Below, one piece after another: positions 1 through 8,848 of a DNA stretch of 64,000 bases. Source of the DNA: M55B112 sp964539395. GTDB taxonomy: Bacteria; Bacteroidota; Bacteroidia; Bacteroidales; GCA-2748055. Made by a program: the position numbers and the translations under genes. The notes below the pieces were generated by a model. It did no database searches and was not told the DNA's origin. It saw only the letters and a list, made by a program, of their open reading frames with translations. Location of the stretch: assembly GCA_964539395.1 (NCBI GenBank), contig CAZIIU010000015.1, positions 1 through 64,000 of the forward strand, written 5' to 3'. Within the stretch, counting starts at the first letter, position 1. Each line of letters starts with the position of its first letter.

Positions 1-1177
1 CATGGAGGATGTTTCCTGGATAAAACCCGGAAAAGTCGCATGGGCCTGGTGGACCAGCAGAATAACAATAGGTGACCCAAGCATTATTGTAAGAACTGTG
101 GAATCGCCCAACGGGGTAAAATCAATAGTACCCAATACGGATATGGTAAACTACTATGTTGATTTTGCTGCACGCAATAATTTTTCCTATTTTACAATTG
201 ACGGTGGATGGTATGCCGATGAGATGGATACCTGGAACAATCCGCATAAATACCTTGCAACTGGTATCAACCCTTCAATAGCCAACTTTTTTGACATCCA
301 TGAAATAATAGATCATGCAAACAAAAAGGGAGTAGGTATAATTTTGCTGGTTCACATAGGTTCGATCCGTACCAAAGAGAAGGTGGACGAGTTTTTTTCC
401 ACGATGGCAAGCTGGGGTGTAAAAGGAGTGAAACTGGATTATTATGAAGGGGAAGACCAGGAAATTATCAAATTCATTGAATACGTGCTCAAAGTAGCAG
501 CTAAATACAAAATACTGGTTAATTATCATGCCTCCCATAAGCCATCAGGGGAGATGCGCACATATCCGCATTACATAACAAATGAAGCAATTCATGGACT
601 AGAGAACTCAAAATGGTCGGACACCCCGAAACCTACCCACAATGTGATTATTCCGTATACCCGCATGATCCTTGGACCTATGGATTATACACCCGGGGCC
701 TTTGACCTTAAGGGGCCGGAGGGTGCTCGAAGAAATGTACAAACCACACGGGCACAACAGATCGCCATGTATGCCGTATACTTTTCACCCCTCCAGACAG
801 TAGTCGATTACCCGTCTGCGTATGAAAGTGCGCCGGAAGAATTCGAGTTTATAAGGCAGGTACCTGTTACATGGGATGAAACCCGCTATATTGGTGGATA
901 CCCCGGTGAATATATCACAGTTGCCCGTAGAAAAGGGGTTGACTGGTTCGCCGGTACAATGAACAACGAGAAGAGCGGCAGGAAGGTTACTTTCTCACTG
1001 GACTTCCTTGAAGAGGGCATGGAATATGAAGCACATATTTACAGGGATGCGGCTGATGCTGATCAAAACCGTGAAAACGTAGAAGTTTTCAAGGAAAAGG
1101 TCAGTTCGAATGATTCGCATTCTGTTACCCTGGCTTCAGGAGGTGGAGAAGCCATATGGTTTAAAGCGCTTCAATAA
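1..1177 (+). CDS. GH97 family glycoside hydrolase, retaining type (5'-truncated)
   Basis: The C-terminal ~390 residues of a GH97 alpha-glycosidase; the gene runs in from before the window, so the ATG at 2 is probably internal. The (beta/alpha)8 barrel is recognisable. The segment GVKLDYYEGEDQ carries an Asp (nt 437-439) at the place where retaining GH97 enzymes such as Bacteroides alpha-galactosidase BtGH97b have their nucleophile. TNEAIHGLE (nt 578-604) keeps both glutamates used in the family for Ca2+ binding and acid catalysis. The C-terminal beta domain is present (VTWDETRYIGGYPGEY, then IWFKALQ). By family knowledge this fits a retaining alpha-galactosidase or alpha-glucosidase-like enzyme of the periplasm. 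It heads a tandem of three GH97 genes, the next starting 128 bp on. Substrate cannot be read from the sequence. Confidence 0.9.
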   Translation, partial: MEDVSWIKPGKVAWAWWTSRITIGDPSIIVRTVESPNGVKSIVPNTDMVNYYVDFAARNNFSYFTIDGGWYADEMDTWNNPHKYLATGINPSIANFFDIHEIIDHANKKGVGIILLVHIGSIRTKEKVDEFFSTMASWGVKGVKLDYYEGEDQEIIKFIEYVLKVAAKYKILVNYHASHKPSGEMRTYPHYITNEAIHGLENSKWSDTPKPTHNVIIPYTRMILGPMDYTPGAFDLKGPEGARRNVQTTRAQQIAMYAVYFSPLQTVVDYPSAYESAPEEFEFIRQVPVTWDETRYIGGYPGEYITVARRKGVDWFAGTMNNEKSGRKVTFSLDFLEEGMEYEAHIYRDAADADQNRENVEVFKEKVSSNDSHSVTLASGGGEAIWFKALQ

Positions 1178-1226
1178 TGTTTTTATTTCAGGGTTGAATG
1201 ATATAATCTGCTGTTTGAAAGCAAGG

Positions 1227-1255
1227 TGACAATTATATCAAATTGACAATTATAT
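1227..1255 (+). repeat. Short direct repeat upstream of second GH97 gene
   Basis: The 12-mer TGACAATTATAT occurs at 1227-1238 and again at 1244-1255, 17 bp start to start, in the gap between the first and second GH97 genes. It could be a regulator half-site pair or a chance AT-rich duplication. No perfect TAnnTTTG element is seen in this gap. Confidence 0.35.
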
Positions 1256-1305
1256 TAAAATTTTAATCCTGAATTTCCAGGTAAAATAATCTAATTCAAT
1301 GTGAA

Positions 1306-3315
1306 ATGTTTAGAAATAATATGAAAATCCCGGGAGTATTTCTAATGCTGGTTTGTAGCAGTATCAGTGGATGCTTTGCAAATGAGCTCAAATCACCTAA
1401 CGGGCAGATTGTCATAAATTTCAATCTTCAGGAGGTGAATTCTATGAAAAACTGTCCGGTTTATCAGGTATCCTTCAAGGGTCAATCACTTATCGACCAG
1501 TCACGACTTGGATTCTCCCTGACAGACGGTACTGCACTGATTGAAAACTTCAAGGAATTGTCAGAAGAAGAAAGCAGTTTCGACAACTCCTGGAAACCTG
1601 TATACGGTGAACGTTCAACCATTCGTGACAATTACAATGAACTTGTAGTGGAATTAGCACACAAAGCCATACCAGGATGCAGGCTCGGGATTATATTTCG
1701 TTGCTATAATTCCGGTGTAGCCTTTCGATACAATATCACAAAGTGTGATACTTCTGTGGACAGTATCCTGATTAAGGATGAACATACTGAGTTTAATTTT
1801 TATAGCGACCATACAGTATGGTTTACAGGTTACTCACGCGGTTACTACAAGGAAATGCCTGTTAGTAATATGAAATCATCAGCATGCATTCCTCTGACAT
1901 TTCAGGTAAATGACACTACTTTTATTGCTTTGGCAGAAGCGGCGGCAGCAGACTTTCCTGCCCTACGTGTTACCCGGAAAGATGATAGATCATTCGGTTT
2001 TGTCACCCGGCTTGGCAGCAAGGTAAAATCGTTCCTGCCCCTCAAAACGCCCTGGCGGGTAATAATGTTAGCTACAAGTGCAGGAGAGTTGATGGAAAAC
2101 AATGACATTATTTATAATTTAAATGAACCTTGCAAGATTGATGAACCTTCCTGGATCAGACCGGGAAAAGTAATTCATGGAATGTCTGATGATACAGTCA
2201 TCGGTAAGGCATATATCGATTTTGCAGTTGAACACAACCTCAAGTATGTTCAGGCAGGCTTTTACGGTTCAAATTGGGGTGATAGCAATCCTATAACAAT
2301 TGTCTCGGGCAACAATGAACTCAGGGAGATGATTGAATACGCGAATCAGCGTGGAGTTGGTATTATATTAGGGTTTATTCTTTATGTAGATCATCTTGCG
2401 GTTAAAGACTATTCTCTTGATGAGATTTTTGCAGCTTATCAGAAAATTGGAATTGCGGGTGTCAGAGTTGGATTCATGGGAGTCGAATCCCAGCAGCTAA
2501 CAACCTGGTTTCACCAGGCTGTTCGTACAGCTGCAAAATACAAGTTATTAGTCAGTGTACTCGATTTGTACCGGCCTTCAGGATACAGTCGGACCTATCC
2601 GAATCTTATGACCCAGTCCGGCCTCAGAGCAGACATACCCGCCAGTTGGAGATATTCCAGTTTCAATAAGCAAAACATCCTTAATTCTCAGCGAGGTCCT
2701 GAAGCTGAAATTCCAACAGTGACAAACGAACAAGACATGATTGTTCTCTTTACACGTATGCTTGCAGGAGCCGGTGACCACGCTATTTGCTATTACAACA
2801 AAATTGTGGACAATATTTGGACACATGGCTATCAGCTTGCCAAGGCAGTATGCTTTTATAGCCCGCTTACCTGGTTGTACTGGTGGGATTGGCTTCCCCC
2901 TGCCCCTTTGGAAGCTCTCGGTCCCTGGACAGGTGTTATTGGAAACGAACCCGAACTGGAATTTTATGATCACATCCCAACAGTCTGGGATGACACCAGG
3001 GTCATTCATGGCCGTATCGGTGAATATGCTGTTATTGCCCGGCGCTCAGACAAGGATTGGTACATTGGGGCAATGAACAGTCACAAAAACAGAACCCTTG
3101 AAGTACCTCTTGATTTCCTGTTACCTGAAGAAAACTATGTAGCACACATCTATTTTGATGATCCAACCATCAATACCCGAACCCGTGTGGGAATCCAAAG
3201 GTCCATGGTTAACTCCGGTACTACACTTAAAGTTAAAATGCCTGCACAGGGAGGTCAGGCAATCCGAATTGTGCCGGCCGGATCTGAAGATGATTATCCG
3301 GCATATCAGTATTAA
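1306..3315 (+). CDS. GH97 family protein with degenerate active site (putative pseudoenzyme)
   Basis: A 669-residue GH97 protein with an N-terminal signal peptide. An alternative start is Met at 1321, and ISGC near residue 21 could be a lipobox. It is clearly a paralogue of the next gene: long stretches such as NCPVYxVxFKxQ, QSRLGF and IRDNYNELVVEL are shared. The nucleophile position of retaining GH97 is Gly389 (RVGFMG), as in inverting members. The TQEGxxGDE motif of the neighbour is here TQSGLRADI, so the two glutamates expected for Ca2+ binding and general acid are Ser438 and Ile444. An insertion of roughly 25 residues follows (about 446-470). The reading frame is intact and the rest is well conserved, which suggests a maintained non-catalytic role such as sugar binding, rather than decay. 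Activity loss is inferred from motifs only. Confidence 0.85.
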   Translation: MFRNNMKIPGVFLMLVCSSISGCFANELKSPNGQIVINFNLQEVNSMKNCPVYQVSFKGQSLIDQSRLGFSLTDGTALIENFKELSEEESSFDNSWKPVYGERSTIRDNYNELVVELAHKAIPGCRLGIIFRCYNSGVAFRYNITKCDTSVDSILIKDEHTEFNFYSDHTVWFTGYSRGYYKEMPVSNMKSSACIPLTFQVNDTTFIALAEAAAADFPALRVTRKDDRSFGFVTRLGSKVKSFLPLKTPWRVIMLATSAGELMENNDIIYNLNEPCKIDEPSWIRPGKVIHGMSDDTVIGKAYIDFAVEHNLKYVQAGFYGSNWGDSNPITIVSGNNELREMIEYANQRGVGIILGFILYVDHLAVKDYSLDEIFAAYQKIGIAGVRVGFMGVESQQLTTWFHQAVRTAAKYKLLVSVLDLYRPSGYSRTYPNLMTQSGLRADIPASWRYSSFNKQNILNSQRGPEAEIPTVTNEQDMIVLFTRMLAGAGDHAICYYNKIVDNIWTHGYQLAKAVCFYSPLTWLYWWDWLPPAPLEALGPWTGVIGNEPELEFYDHIPTVWDDTRVIHGRIGEYAVIARRSDKDWYIGAMNSHKNRTLEVPLDFLLPEENYVAHIYFDDPTINTRTRVGIQRSMVNSGTTLKVKMPAQGGQAIRIVPAGSEDDYPAYQY

Positions 3316-3349
3316 TGACCATAAAACATCAAATAATAATACATTATAC

Positions 3350-5254
3350 ATGAAAAAATTCACTTTTTTTCTTTTAGTGATCTTTACAGGTACAGGTATA
3401 TGCAATGCATCCACAATCAAGTCACCAAACGGACAGGTAGTTGTGCATTTTGTTTTAGAGAATCTGGGCAACATGGAAAACTGTCCGGTTTACAAAGTTC
3501 ATTTCAAAGACCAGTTGCTTATTGATCAATCAAGACTTGGCTTCACTTTAGGTGACGGTTCAACACTAACGAATCACTTCAATATACTATCTGTAAAAAC
3601 AAATACTTTCGATAGCACATGGAAACCATTGTATGGTGAGCGTTCAATAATTCGTGATAATTATAATGAGCTTGTTGTCGAATTATCTCACAGGTATTCA
3701 ACAGATTTCAGACTCGGGATAATTTTTCGTTGCTATGATTCAGGGGTGGCATTTCGTTACCGGATTAACAAGGATGTTTTTTCAGTGGACAATGTTTTGA
3801 TTAAGAAAGAGCACACTGAGTTTAATTTTCTAAATGATCATAAAGCCTGGGTTACCAACACCAACCAGGGATTATACAGGGAAGAACCAATCAGTAAGAT
3901 GGGTTCGGGTGTTTGCCGGCCACTTACGATCAAGGTGGATGATAACATGTTTATTGCTATAGCTGAAGCAGCACTTGTAGATTTTTCCCGGGCACAGCTG
4001 GCGCATTCAGAAATTCATCCCTTTGGTATTTCCATCGAACTGGATAGCGAGGTAAACTCTTCCCTTCCCATTACAACACCATGGCGGGTACTGATGCTTG
4101 CCGAAAGTCCGGGAGAATTGTTGGAAAACAATGATATAATCTTAAATCTTAATGATCCCTGCGCAATCGAAGATCCCTCGTGGATCAAGCCTGGCAAGGT
4201 TATGCGCGCGGGTGAATCAACAGAAGCAGCTATGGCCTCCATCGATTTTTGTATAAAACACAACCTGCGGTATATGAGACCCAGCTGGCATGGCAGTATG
4301 TGGGGGGATTGCAATCCAATGACAATTATCACGGGTGAGCTTGATCTTCCGGAAATCATTGAATATGGTAACAAACATGGGATTGGTAGCATCCTTTATG
4401 TGGATCATGTTCCTCTGGAAAATTTTTCACTCGAAGAGATCTTTTCAACCTACCGGAAATGGGGTGTAACCGGTGTCAAATTCGGCTTTGTAAATGTAGG
4501 CTCCCAGGAATGGATGACCTGGTTGCACAATGCGGTGCGGATCGCAGCAAAACACAAACTTATAATTGACATACATGATGAATACCGGCCCACAGGCTAT
4601 AGCCGTACTTATCCCAACCTCATGACCCAGGAAGGCATTAATGGAGATGAGTCTACACCAACGAACCAACAAAGCCTCATAATACTCTTCACGCGTATGC
4701 TCGCAGGTGCAGCAGATAATACAATATGCTACTATAATAAACGCGTAGATGAACACTGGACCCATGCCTACCAGCTTGCAAAGGCGGTTTGTATTTACAG
4801 TCCTTTAACCTGGCTTTACTGGTATGACAGGCCACCCTTAACTGCCAATGAAAAGATGCAGCCAGGTTTTGGTATAACAGGAGATGAACCGGAACTTGAG
4901 TTCTTTGACCATGTACCGACAGTCTGGGATGATACCAAAGTCATTCATGGCAACATCGGAAAGTATGCTGTTATTGCACGGCGCTCAGGCAGAGACTGGT
5001 ACATCGGAGCCATGAACAGTGAAAAAGAGAGATCACTTGATGTACCACTCGACTTTTTATCTCCTAAAGAAAAATACGTGGCACACATCTACTTTGATGA
5101 TCCATCAGTCAACACAAGAACCCATGTCGGAATCCAAAGATTGATGGTAGATGCCAGCACAACCCTTAAAGTAAATATGATTGCACAGGGAGGCCAGGCG
5201 ATAAGAATTGTACCTGCAGACTCTGAGGACGATTATCCTGAATACGGCAATTAA
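3350..5254 (+). CDS. GH97 family glycoside hydrolase, inverting-like
   Basis: A 634-residue secreted GH97 protein. I chose the ATG at 3350 because it opens a good signal peptide (MKKFTFFLLVIFTGTGICNA); the open frame extends further upstream into the preceding gene but has no such signal. The GH97 N-terminal beta-sandwich (to about residue 270) is followed by the catalytic barrel and a C-terminal beta domain. Gly379 (KFGF) replaces the retaining nucleophile. IHDEYRPTG has Asp410 where SusB has the base Glu508, while TQEGINGDE keeps Glu428 and Glu434, the expected Ca2+ ligand and general acid. It is therefore probably an active inverting-type alpha-glycosidase in a subgroup using Asp. It lies 34 bp after its degenerate paralogue and is probably co-transcribed with it. 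Confidence 0.9.
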   Translation: MKKFTFFLLVIFTGTGICNASTIKSPNGQVVVHFVLENLGNMENCPVYKVHFKDQLLIDQSRLGFTLGDGSTLTNHFNILSVKTNTFDSTWKPLYGERSIIRDNYNELVVELSHRYSTDFRLGIIFRCYDSGVAFRYRINKDVFSVDNVLIKKEHTEFNFLNDHKAWVTNTNQGLYREEPISKMGSGVCRPLTIKVDDNMFIAIAEAALVDFSRAQLAHSEIHPFGISIELDSEVNSSLPITTPWRVLMLAESPGELLENNDIILNLNDPCAIEDPSWIKPGKVMRAGESTEAAMASIDFCIKHNLRYMRPSWHGSMWGDCNPMTIITGELDLPEIIEYGNKHGIGSILYVDHVPLENFSLEEIFSTYRKWGVTGVKFGFVNVGSQEWMTWLHNAVRIAAKHKLIIDIHDEYRPTGYSRTYPNLMTQEGINGDESTPTNQQSLIILFTRMLAGAADNTICYYNKRVDEHWTHAYQLAKAVCIYSPLTWLYWYDRPPLTANEKMQPGFGITGDEPELEFFDHVPTVWDDTKVIHGNIGKYAVIARRSGRDWYIGAMNSEKERSLDVPLDFLSPKEKYVAHIYFDDPSVNTRTHVGIQRLMVDASTTLKVNMIAQGGQAIRIVPADSEDDYPEYGN

Positions 5255-5286
5255 AAATTGTGATACTTAATCTAAACCATATATCC

Positions 5287-5316
5287 GTTCAGCTAATATC
5301 TGAACAAGAATTTTTT
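5287..5316 (+). terminator. Probable terminator after GH97 genes
   Basis: A perfect 6-bp stem GTTCAG/CTGAAC (5287-5292 and 5300-5305) with a 7-nt loop is followed by AAGAA and six T. It sits 32 bp after the third GH97 stop and before a convergent gene. The stem is short, so confidence is moderate. Confidence 0.5.
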
Positions 5317-5369
5317 GGTCGAAAACTGAATTGCTGAGGGGTCCGTTTTACAACGTGGATCACATTACT

Positions 5370-6254
5370 TTACTCGGTATATAGATACCTCAGTTTGTAT
5401 TTCCTCCACGTACTCATCGATTTGTAAAGGGCGAGCTCACAATCCTGCTTGATGTTATAGCACTGCAAACCAATAGGTCCTTTATAGCCCCCGTCTAACA
5501 ATATTTTAACAACTTTATAGGTATCAAACGTGCCTTCCCCAAGGGGTTGAATGAGTCTATCAAAACCCATCTCCTGGGTATTGCCTGAATCAGCTCCGTT
5601 AATTGAAACAACAAACAAATAGGGCATTACTTTATGCAGCTTTTCCTCGATGTGTTCTTCCCCTTCAACCTTTAGAAAATGGCAAACATTAAATATTGCT
5701 CCAACATTCTTGCGATCTATCATCTCAACAAGTTCGATTACATGATCTATCTCCTCATAATACAAAAACTTGTGTGGATATAATGCTATTCTTACATTGT
5801 ATAATGCAGCATAATCGGCCAGCTCGCCAATTGCATCTGAAAGAATTCTATTACCGTCCTCCTTGTTTTGTTTATATTGATTGGCAAGCACAATTAAAGA
5901 AACCACCAGATCACGATCCTTTGAAAGTTCGATAATTTCTCTTAGTTCCTCATCATATGTAACTTTACCTTCATCGGTTAATCTCATCTTCCAGTAGAGC
6001 TGAGGTATTTTTAAACCCTTTGCATCAAGAATTGCCTGACGCTCTGCAAAATCAAAATCAAAACCCTCATTTAACTCCATTCCTTCAAAACCAACGTTTT
6101 TGACTAATTCTGCCTGTGCCAGAAAGGATTCGGGAGCATTCGGCATATTCATTGAATTGTTAAAACAAAAGAAAATATTGTTAAACTCCTTTTTTTGGGC
6201 TGTCAGGTTTCCAAATAGTGATACTGCCAAAACAACCATAATAATTTTTTTCAT
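5370..6254 (-). CDS. Secreted sugar phosphate isomerase/epimerase-like TIM barrel protein
   Basis: A 294-residue protein with a signal peptide (MKKIIMVVLAVSLFGNLTAQ) and a xylose-isomerase-like TIM barrel (AP endonuclease 2 superfamily). The barrel pattern is visible in FEGMELNEGFDF (strand 2 region), VRIALYPHKFLYYEEIDHVI and GAIFNVCHFLKVEG, then GYKGPIGLQCYNI near the C-terminus, where the metal-binding Glu/Asp/His residues of this superfamily lie. Exported members are common in Bacteroidota polysaccharide loci and are often annotated as sugar phosphate isomerase/epimerase although the substrate is unlikely to be phosphorylated in the periplasm. It converges on the GH97 genes and diverges from the Gfo/Idh gene, so all five genes form one sugar-processing locus. 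The reaction is not predictable. Confidence 0.85.
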   Translation of the reverse strand: MKKIIMVVLAVSLFGNLTAQKKEFNNIFFCFNNSMNMPNAPESFLAQAELVKNVGFEGMELNEGFDFDFAERQAILDAKGLKIPQLYWKMRLTDEGKVTYDEELREIIELSKDRDLVVSLIVLANQYKQNKEDGNRILSDAIGELADYAALYNVRIALYPHKFLYYEEIDHVIELVEMIDRKNVGAIFNVCHFLKVEGEEHIEEKLHKVMPYLFVVSINGADSGNTQEMGFDRLIQPLGEGTFDTYKVVKILLDGGYKGPIGLQCYNIKQDCELALYKSMSTWRKYKLRYLYTE

Positions 6255-6296
6255 CTTAATTGTATTAAAAATTTAAACACATCGTTATTCAGTTTG

Positions 6297-6304
6297 CAAA
6301 TATT
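6297..6304 (-). promoter_or_regulatory. Possible -7 element for isomerase-like gene
   Basis: On the minus strand this reads AATATTTG, one mismatch from the Bacteroidota -7 consensus TAnnTTTG, 42 bp upstream of the ATG at 6254. TTTG motifs occur further upstream, but the spacing to them is not the ideal 19-21 bp. Confidence 0.3.
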
Positions 6305-6483
6305 GTGAAAACAAAACTAACAAACAATTTGAAGGAATATCTAAATACTCCTAATTAAAAAAAAAAACAATCAAAATCAGTTTCGTTTAATCATTTTACT
6401 ATATTGCAAAGGAATAATAATCCCCCTTGAATAAAGAAAAGTGTTATTTCAAGGTGGCATACTCAACAATTAAATAAATAATA

Positions 6484-7914
6484 ATGGAACGGAGAGATTT
6501 TATTAAAAAAACTGCTGCAAGTAATTTGGGAATTATAGCTGCGCCAACCATTCTTACCGGTGCAGGATGGAAAGGTGCGAATGACCGCGTTAATGTTGCG
6601 GTAATCGGTATTCGGGGAATGGGACAAAACCACATTCAGTCATACCAGAAATTGAAAAATGTAGAAGTTACTGCTTTGTGTGATGTAGATGGAAACCTGT
6701 TTGCGGAGCGGGTGAAAAAACACTTTACAGACAAAGATTTACGAGAACCGAAACTTTACCAGGATATGCGCCGACTGTTCGAAGACAAAACGGTTGACGC
6801 TGTTTCCATTGTTACACCTAACCATTGGCATGCACTGGCCGGAATCTGGGCCATCCAGTCGGGAAAACATGCCAGTATCGAAAAACCTTCGTGTCACACC
6901 ATCGAAGAGGGCAAAAAACTTGTTGAGGCTGCAAAAAAATATAATGTTGTGGTTCAGGACGGTGCTGAACAACGAAGCAATCCGGGAGCTCAATCAGCTG
7001 CCCGGTTTATGTCGGAAGGTAAACTGGGTGAAGTTTATATGGCCAAGGGAATATGTTATAAGTGGCGGGATTCAATTGGAAAATACCCGGATGGTTTCAT
7101 GGAGGAGGATGAAATATTTACTACCACAGTGAACAGTAAGTCCTTTTCGGGACCTTTTACAAAAAGCTATATGAGCAAGGTGGATTATGATCTTTGGCTT
7201 GGGCCAGCACCACTAAAGCCTTTCAATCCTAACCGTTTTCATTACAACTGGCACTGGAACTGGGATTTCGGTAACGGCGATATCGGAAACCAGGGGGTAC
7301 ATGAAATTGATGTGGCCCGCTGGGGACTTGGTGTAAAACTACCCACCAGGGTCAGTGCTATTGGAGGACACATGATGTTTGATGATGACCAGCAAACACC
7401 CAATGTTCTGATGGCACTATTTGAATTTCCAAATCCGGAAGGCGGAGGTGATAAAAAGAAAATTCTTCAGTTCGAAGTCAGACACTGGATTACCCACCCG
7501 GAAGGTAAGAATTTAGGAGCTGGCGAGTCACTGACCAATTCATATATGACCAGTTCTGCAAATTTGATAGGTAATACATTTTACGGGTCAAAAGGTTACA
7601 TGCAGAAAGATGTAAATGGATGGCAAACATTTATGGGAAGAGGCGCCGAACCAGGTGAATCGGGGAAAGGATTGGGCGATCATTATCAGAATTTTATCGA
7701 TGCCATCAGGACCAACGATTCCTCAAAATTGACAGCACCTATTGAAGAAGGTTTTTATACCTGCGCTCTAATACACCTTGCCAACATTTCTTACCGGTTG
7801 GGTCGTACTTTGGACATTAATCCGGAGACTTTAACCATATTAAATGATAAAGAAGCAAATCAAATGCTTTCTAAAGAATACCGAAAGCCTTATGTTTTGC
7901 CGAAAGAGGTGTAA
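6484..7914 (+). CDS. Gfo/Idh/MocA family oxidoreductase, Tat-type signal
   Basis: A 476-residue NAD(P)-dependent dehydrogenase-like protein. The N-terminus MERRDFIKKTAASNLGII is a twin-arginine type export signal. The Rossmann dinucleotide site is VAVIGIRGMG (about residues 38-47), and EKPSCHTIEEGKKL carries the EKP motif whose Lys is catalytic in this family. GDIGNQGVHEIDVARW has the conserved His/Asp of the C-terminal domain. Exported Gfo/Idh proteins are frequent in Bacteroidota sugar loci, and some act as NAD-dependent glycosidases or oxidoreductases that carry their cofactor tightly bound. The pairing with GH97 genes and a TIM-barrel isomerase suggests oxidative processing of sugars in the envelope; substrate unknown. 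No clear terminator follows, and 7915-8110 holds nothing I recognise. Confidence 0.9.
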   Translation: MERRDFIKKTAASNLGIIAAPTILTGAGWKGANDRVNVAVIGIRGMGQNHIQSYQKLKNVEVTALCDVDGNLFAERVKKHFTDKDLREPKLYQDMRRLFEDKTVDAVSIVTPNHWHALAGIWAIQSGKHASIEKPSCHTIEEGKKLVEAAKKYNVVVQDGAEQRSNPGAQSAARFMSEGKLGEVYMAKGICYKWRDSIGKYPDGFMEEDEIFTTTVNSKSFSGPFTKSYMSKVDYDLWLGPAPLKPFNPNRFHYNWHWNWDFGNGDIGNQGVHEIDVARWGLGVKLPTRVSAIGGHMMFDDDQQTPNVLMALFEFPNPEGGGDKKKILQFEVRHWITHPEGKNLGAGESLTNSYMTSSANLIGNTFYGSKGYMQKDVNGWQTFMGRGAEPGESGKGLGDHYQNFIDAIRTNDSSKLTAPIEEGFYTCALIHLANISYRLGRTLDINPETLTILNDKEANQMLSKEYRKPYVLPKEV

Positions 7915-8110
7915 AAAAGAGCGAACATCAGTCGATTTATTGAGCTTATGCAGTAATTAAGAAGAGATTATGGGTGTATCGTCCGGATTCTTCAGGGGAT
8001 AATCTCCATAAGAAGGGTTGGCAAATTTCCGGATAGAACAGCGTTTTATATCGATTATCGAAATTGGTACTAAAAAGCATACATCCTCCCTCAGGAGTAA
8101 CACTATTAAT

Positions 8111-8707
8111 CTACATAATCTGATTCACCGGCAGCTCCTCCTGTAACTCAAACTCGAGCATGGCGTTGATCAGTTTGAATGACCTGTAATAGCTCAAGTC
8201 GTCTGCCAGTATATCTGCCACTGCAACCAGCCCATTACGGATCAAACGCTCCCGGCACGTGCCGGCCAGTAACGGATATGCTGGGGTGACCCACTTTTCG
8301 CCGTTGAACAACACAATATTGGCATACGTTGTGTCGGTGATCCGACCGTTACGTACTATCAGGATATCATCGCACGTTCCCTTTAACTTCAACAACTCAT
8401 CCAGCGCATAGCGGTCTGTATACTTCATCGAGTATTCCAGGTGATCGCCGGTCACCAGCCGCAGCGTCTTCGTCTTTCTGGGGGTATACACAGAAAATTC
8501 CATCGTAAAAATGCTTCTCCCATACATAAACCTGCACTTCACCTCTCCGCTGCCAAACTCAGCCGGTACCCGCAATACCTCCCTCAGCAAAGGCGCACCC
8601 CCTGTTCCAAAAAAGCGCAGAAAGGAGTCATTTATCCTTGACTGGTGCCACCCGAGCTGCTGCGGAACCCCCTCTTCGATTCGTATAGTTTCAAACAATG
8701 GGAACAT
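8111..8707 (-). CDS. pabC: Aminodeoxychorismate lyase-like class IV aminotransferase (PabC)
   Basis: A 198-residue PLP fold-type IV protein. The start at 8707 (MFPLFETIRIEEGVP) is preferred over a Met 45 bp upstream because family members begin there and AGGAG lies just before it. Features include FETIR at the N-terminus, KYTDRYALDELLKLKGTCDDILIV with the conserved Lys region, RITDTTYANIVLF, which is the typical D-x-x-x-x-NI cofactor-site segment, and TPAYPLLAGTCRERLI. It follows pabB by 141 bp on the same strand, which points to conversion of aminodeoxychorismate to 4-aminobenzoate and pyruvate for folate synthesis. It is shorter than typical PabC (about 270) but normal for the compact Bacteroidota version. 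Confidence 0.85.
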   Translation of the reverse strand: MFPLFETIRIEEGVPQQLGWHQSRINDSFLRFFGTGGAPLLREVLRVPAEFGSGEVKCRFMYGRSIFTMEFSVYTPRKTKTLRLVTGDHLEYSMKYTDRYALDELLKLKGTCDDILIVRNGRITDTTYANIVLFNGEKWVTPAYPLLAGTCRERLIRNGLVAVADILADDLSYYRSFKLINAMLEFELQEELPVNQIM

Positions 8708-8848
8708 AATCTCCTGGTATATTTTTACCTGGTTAATGACTGAAAAAATCAATTAGCTACCCGTAGACCAGCTTCAAATCAGCCTAATAAGGCGACATAG
8801 TAAAAATTCAACACTTATCAACATCCACACTGTAAGTGCTACAACCCC

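Noticed and set aside
1306..3315. Pseudogene call for the degenerate GH97 gene
   Set aside because: There is no frameshift or internal stop and the non-catalytic parts are well preserved, so a maintained pseudoenzyme fits better than a decaying gene.
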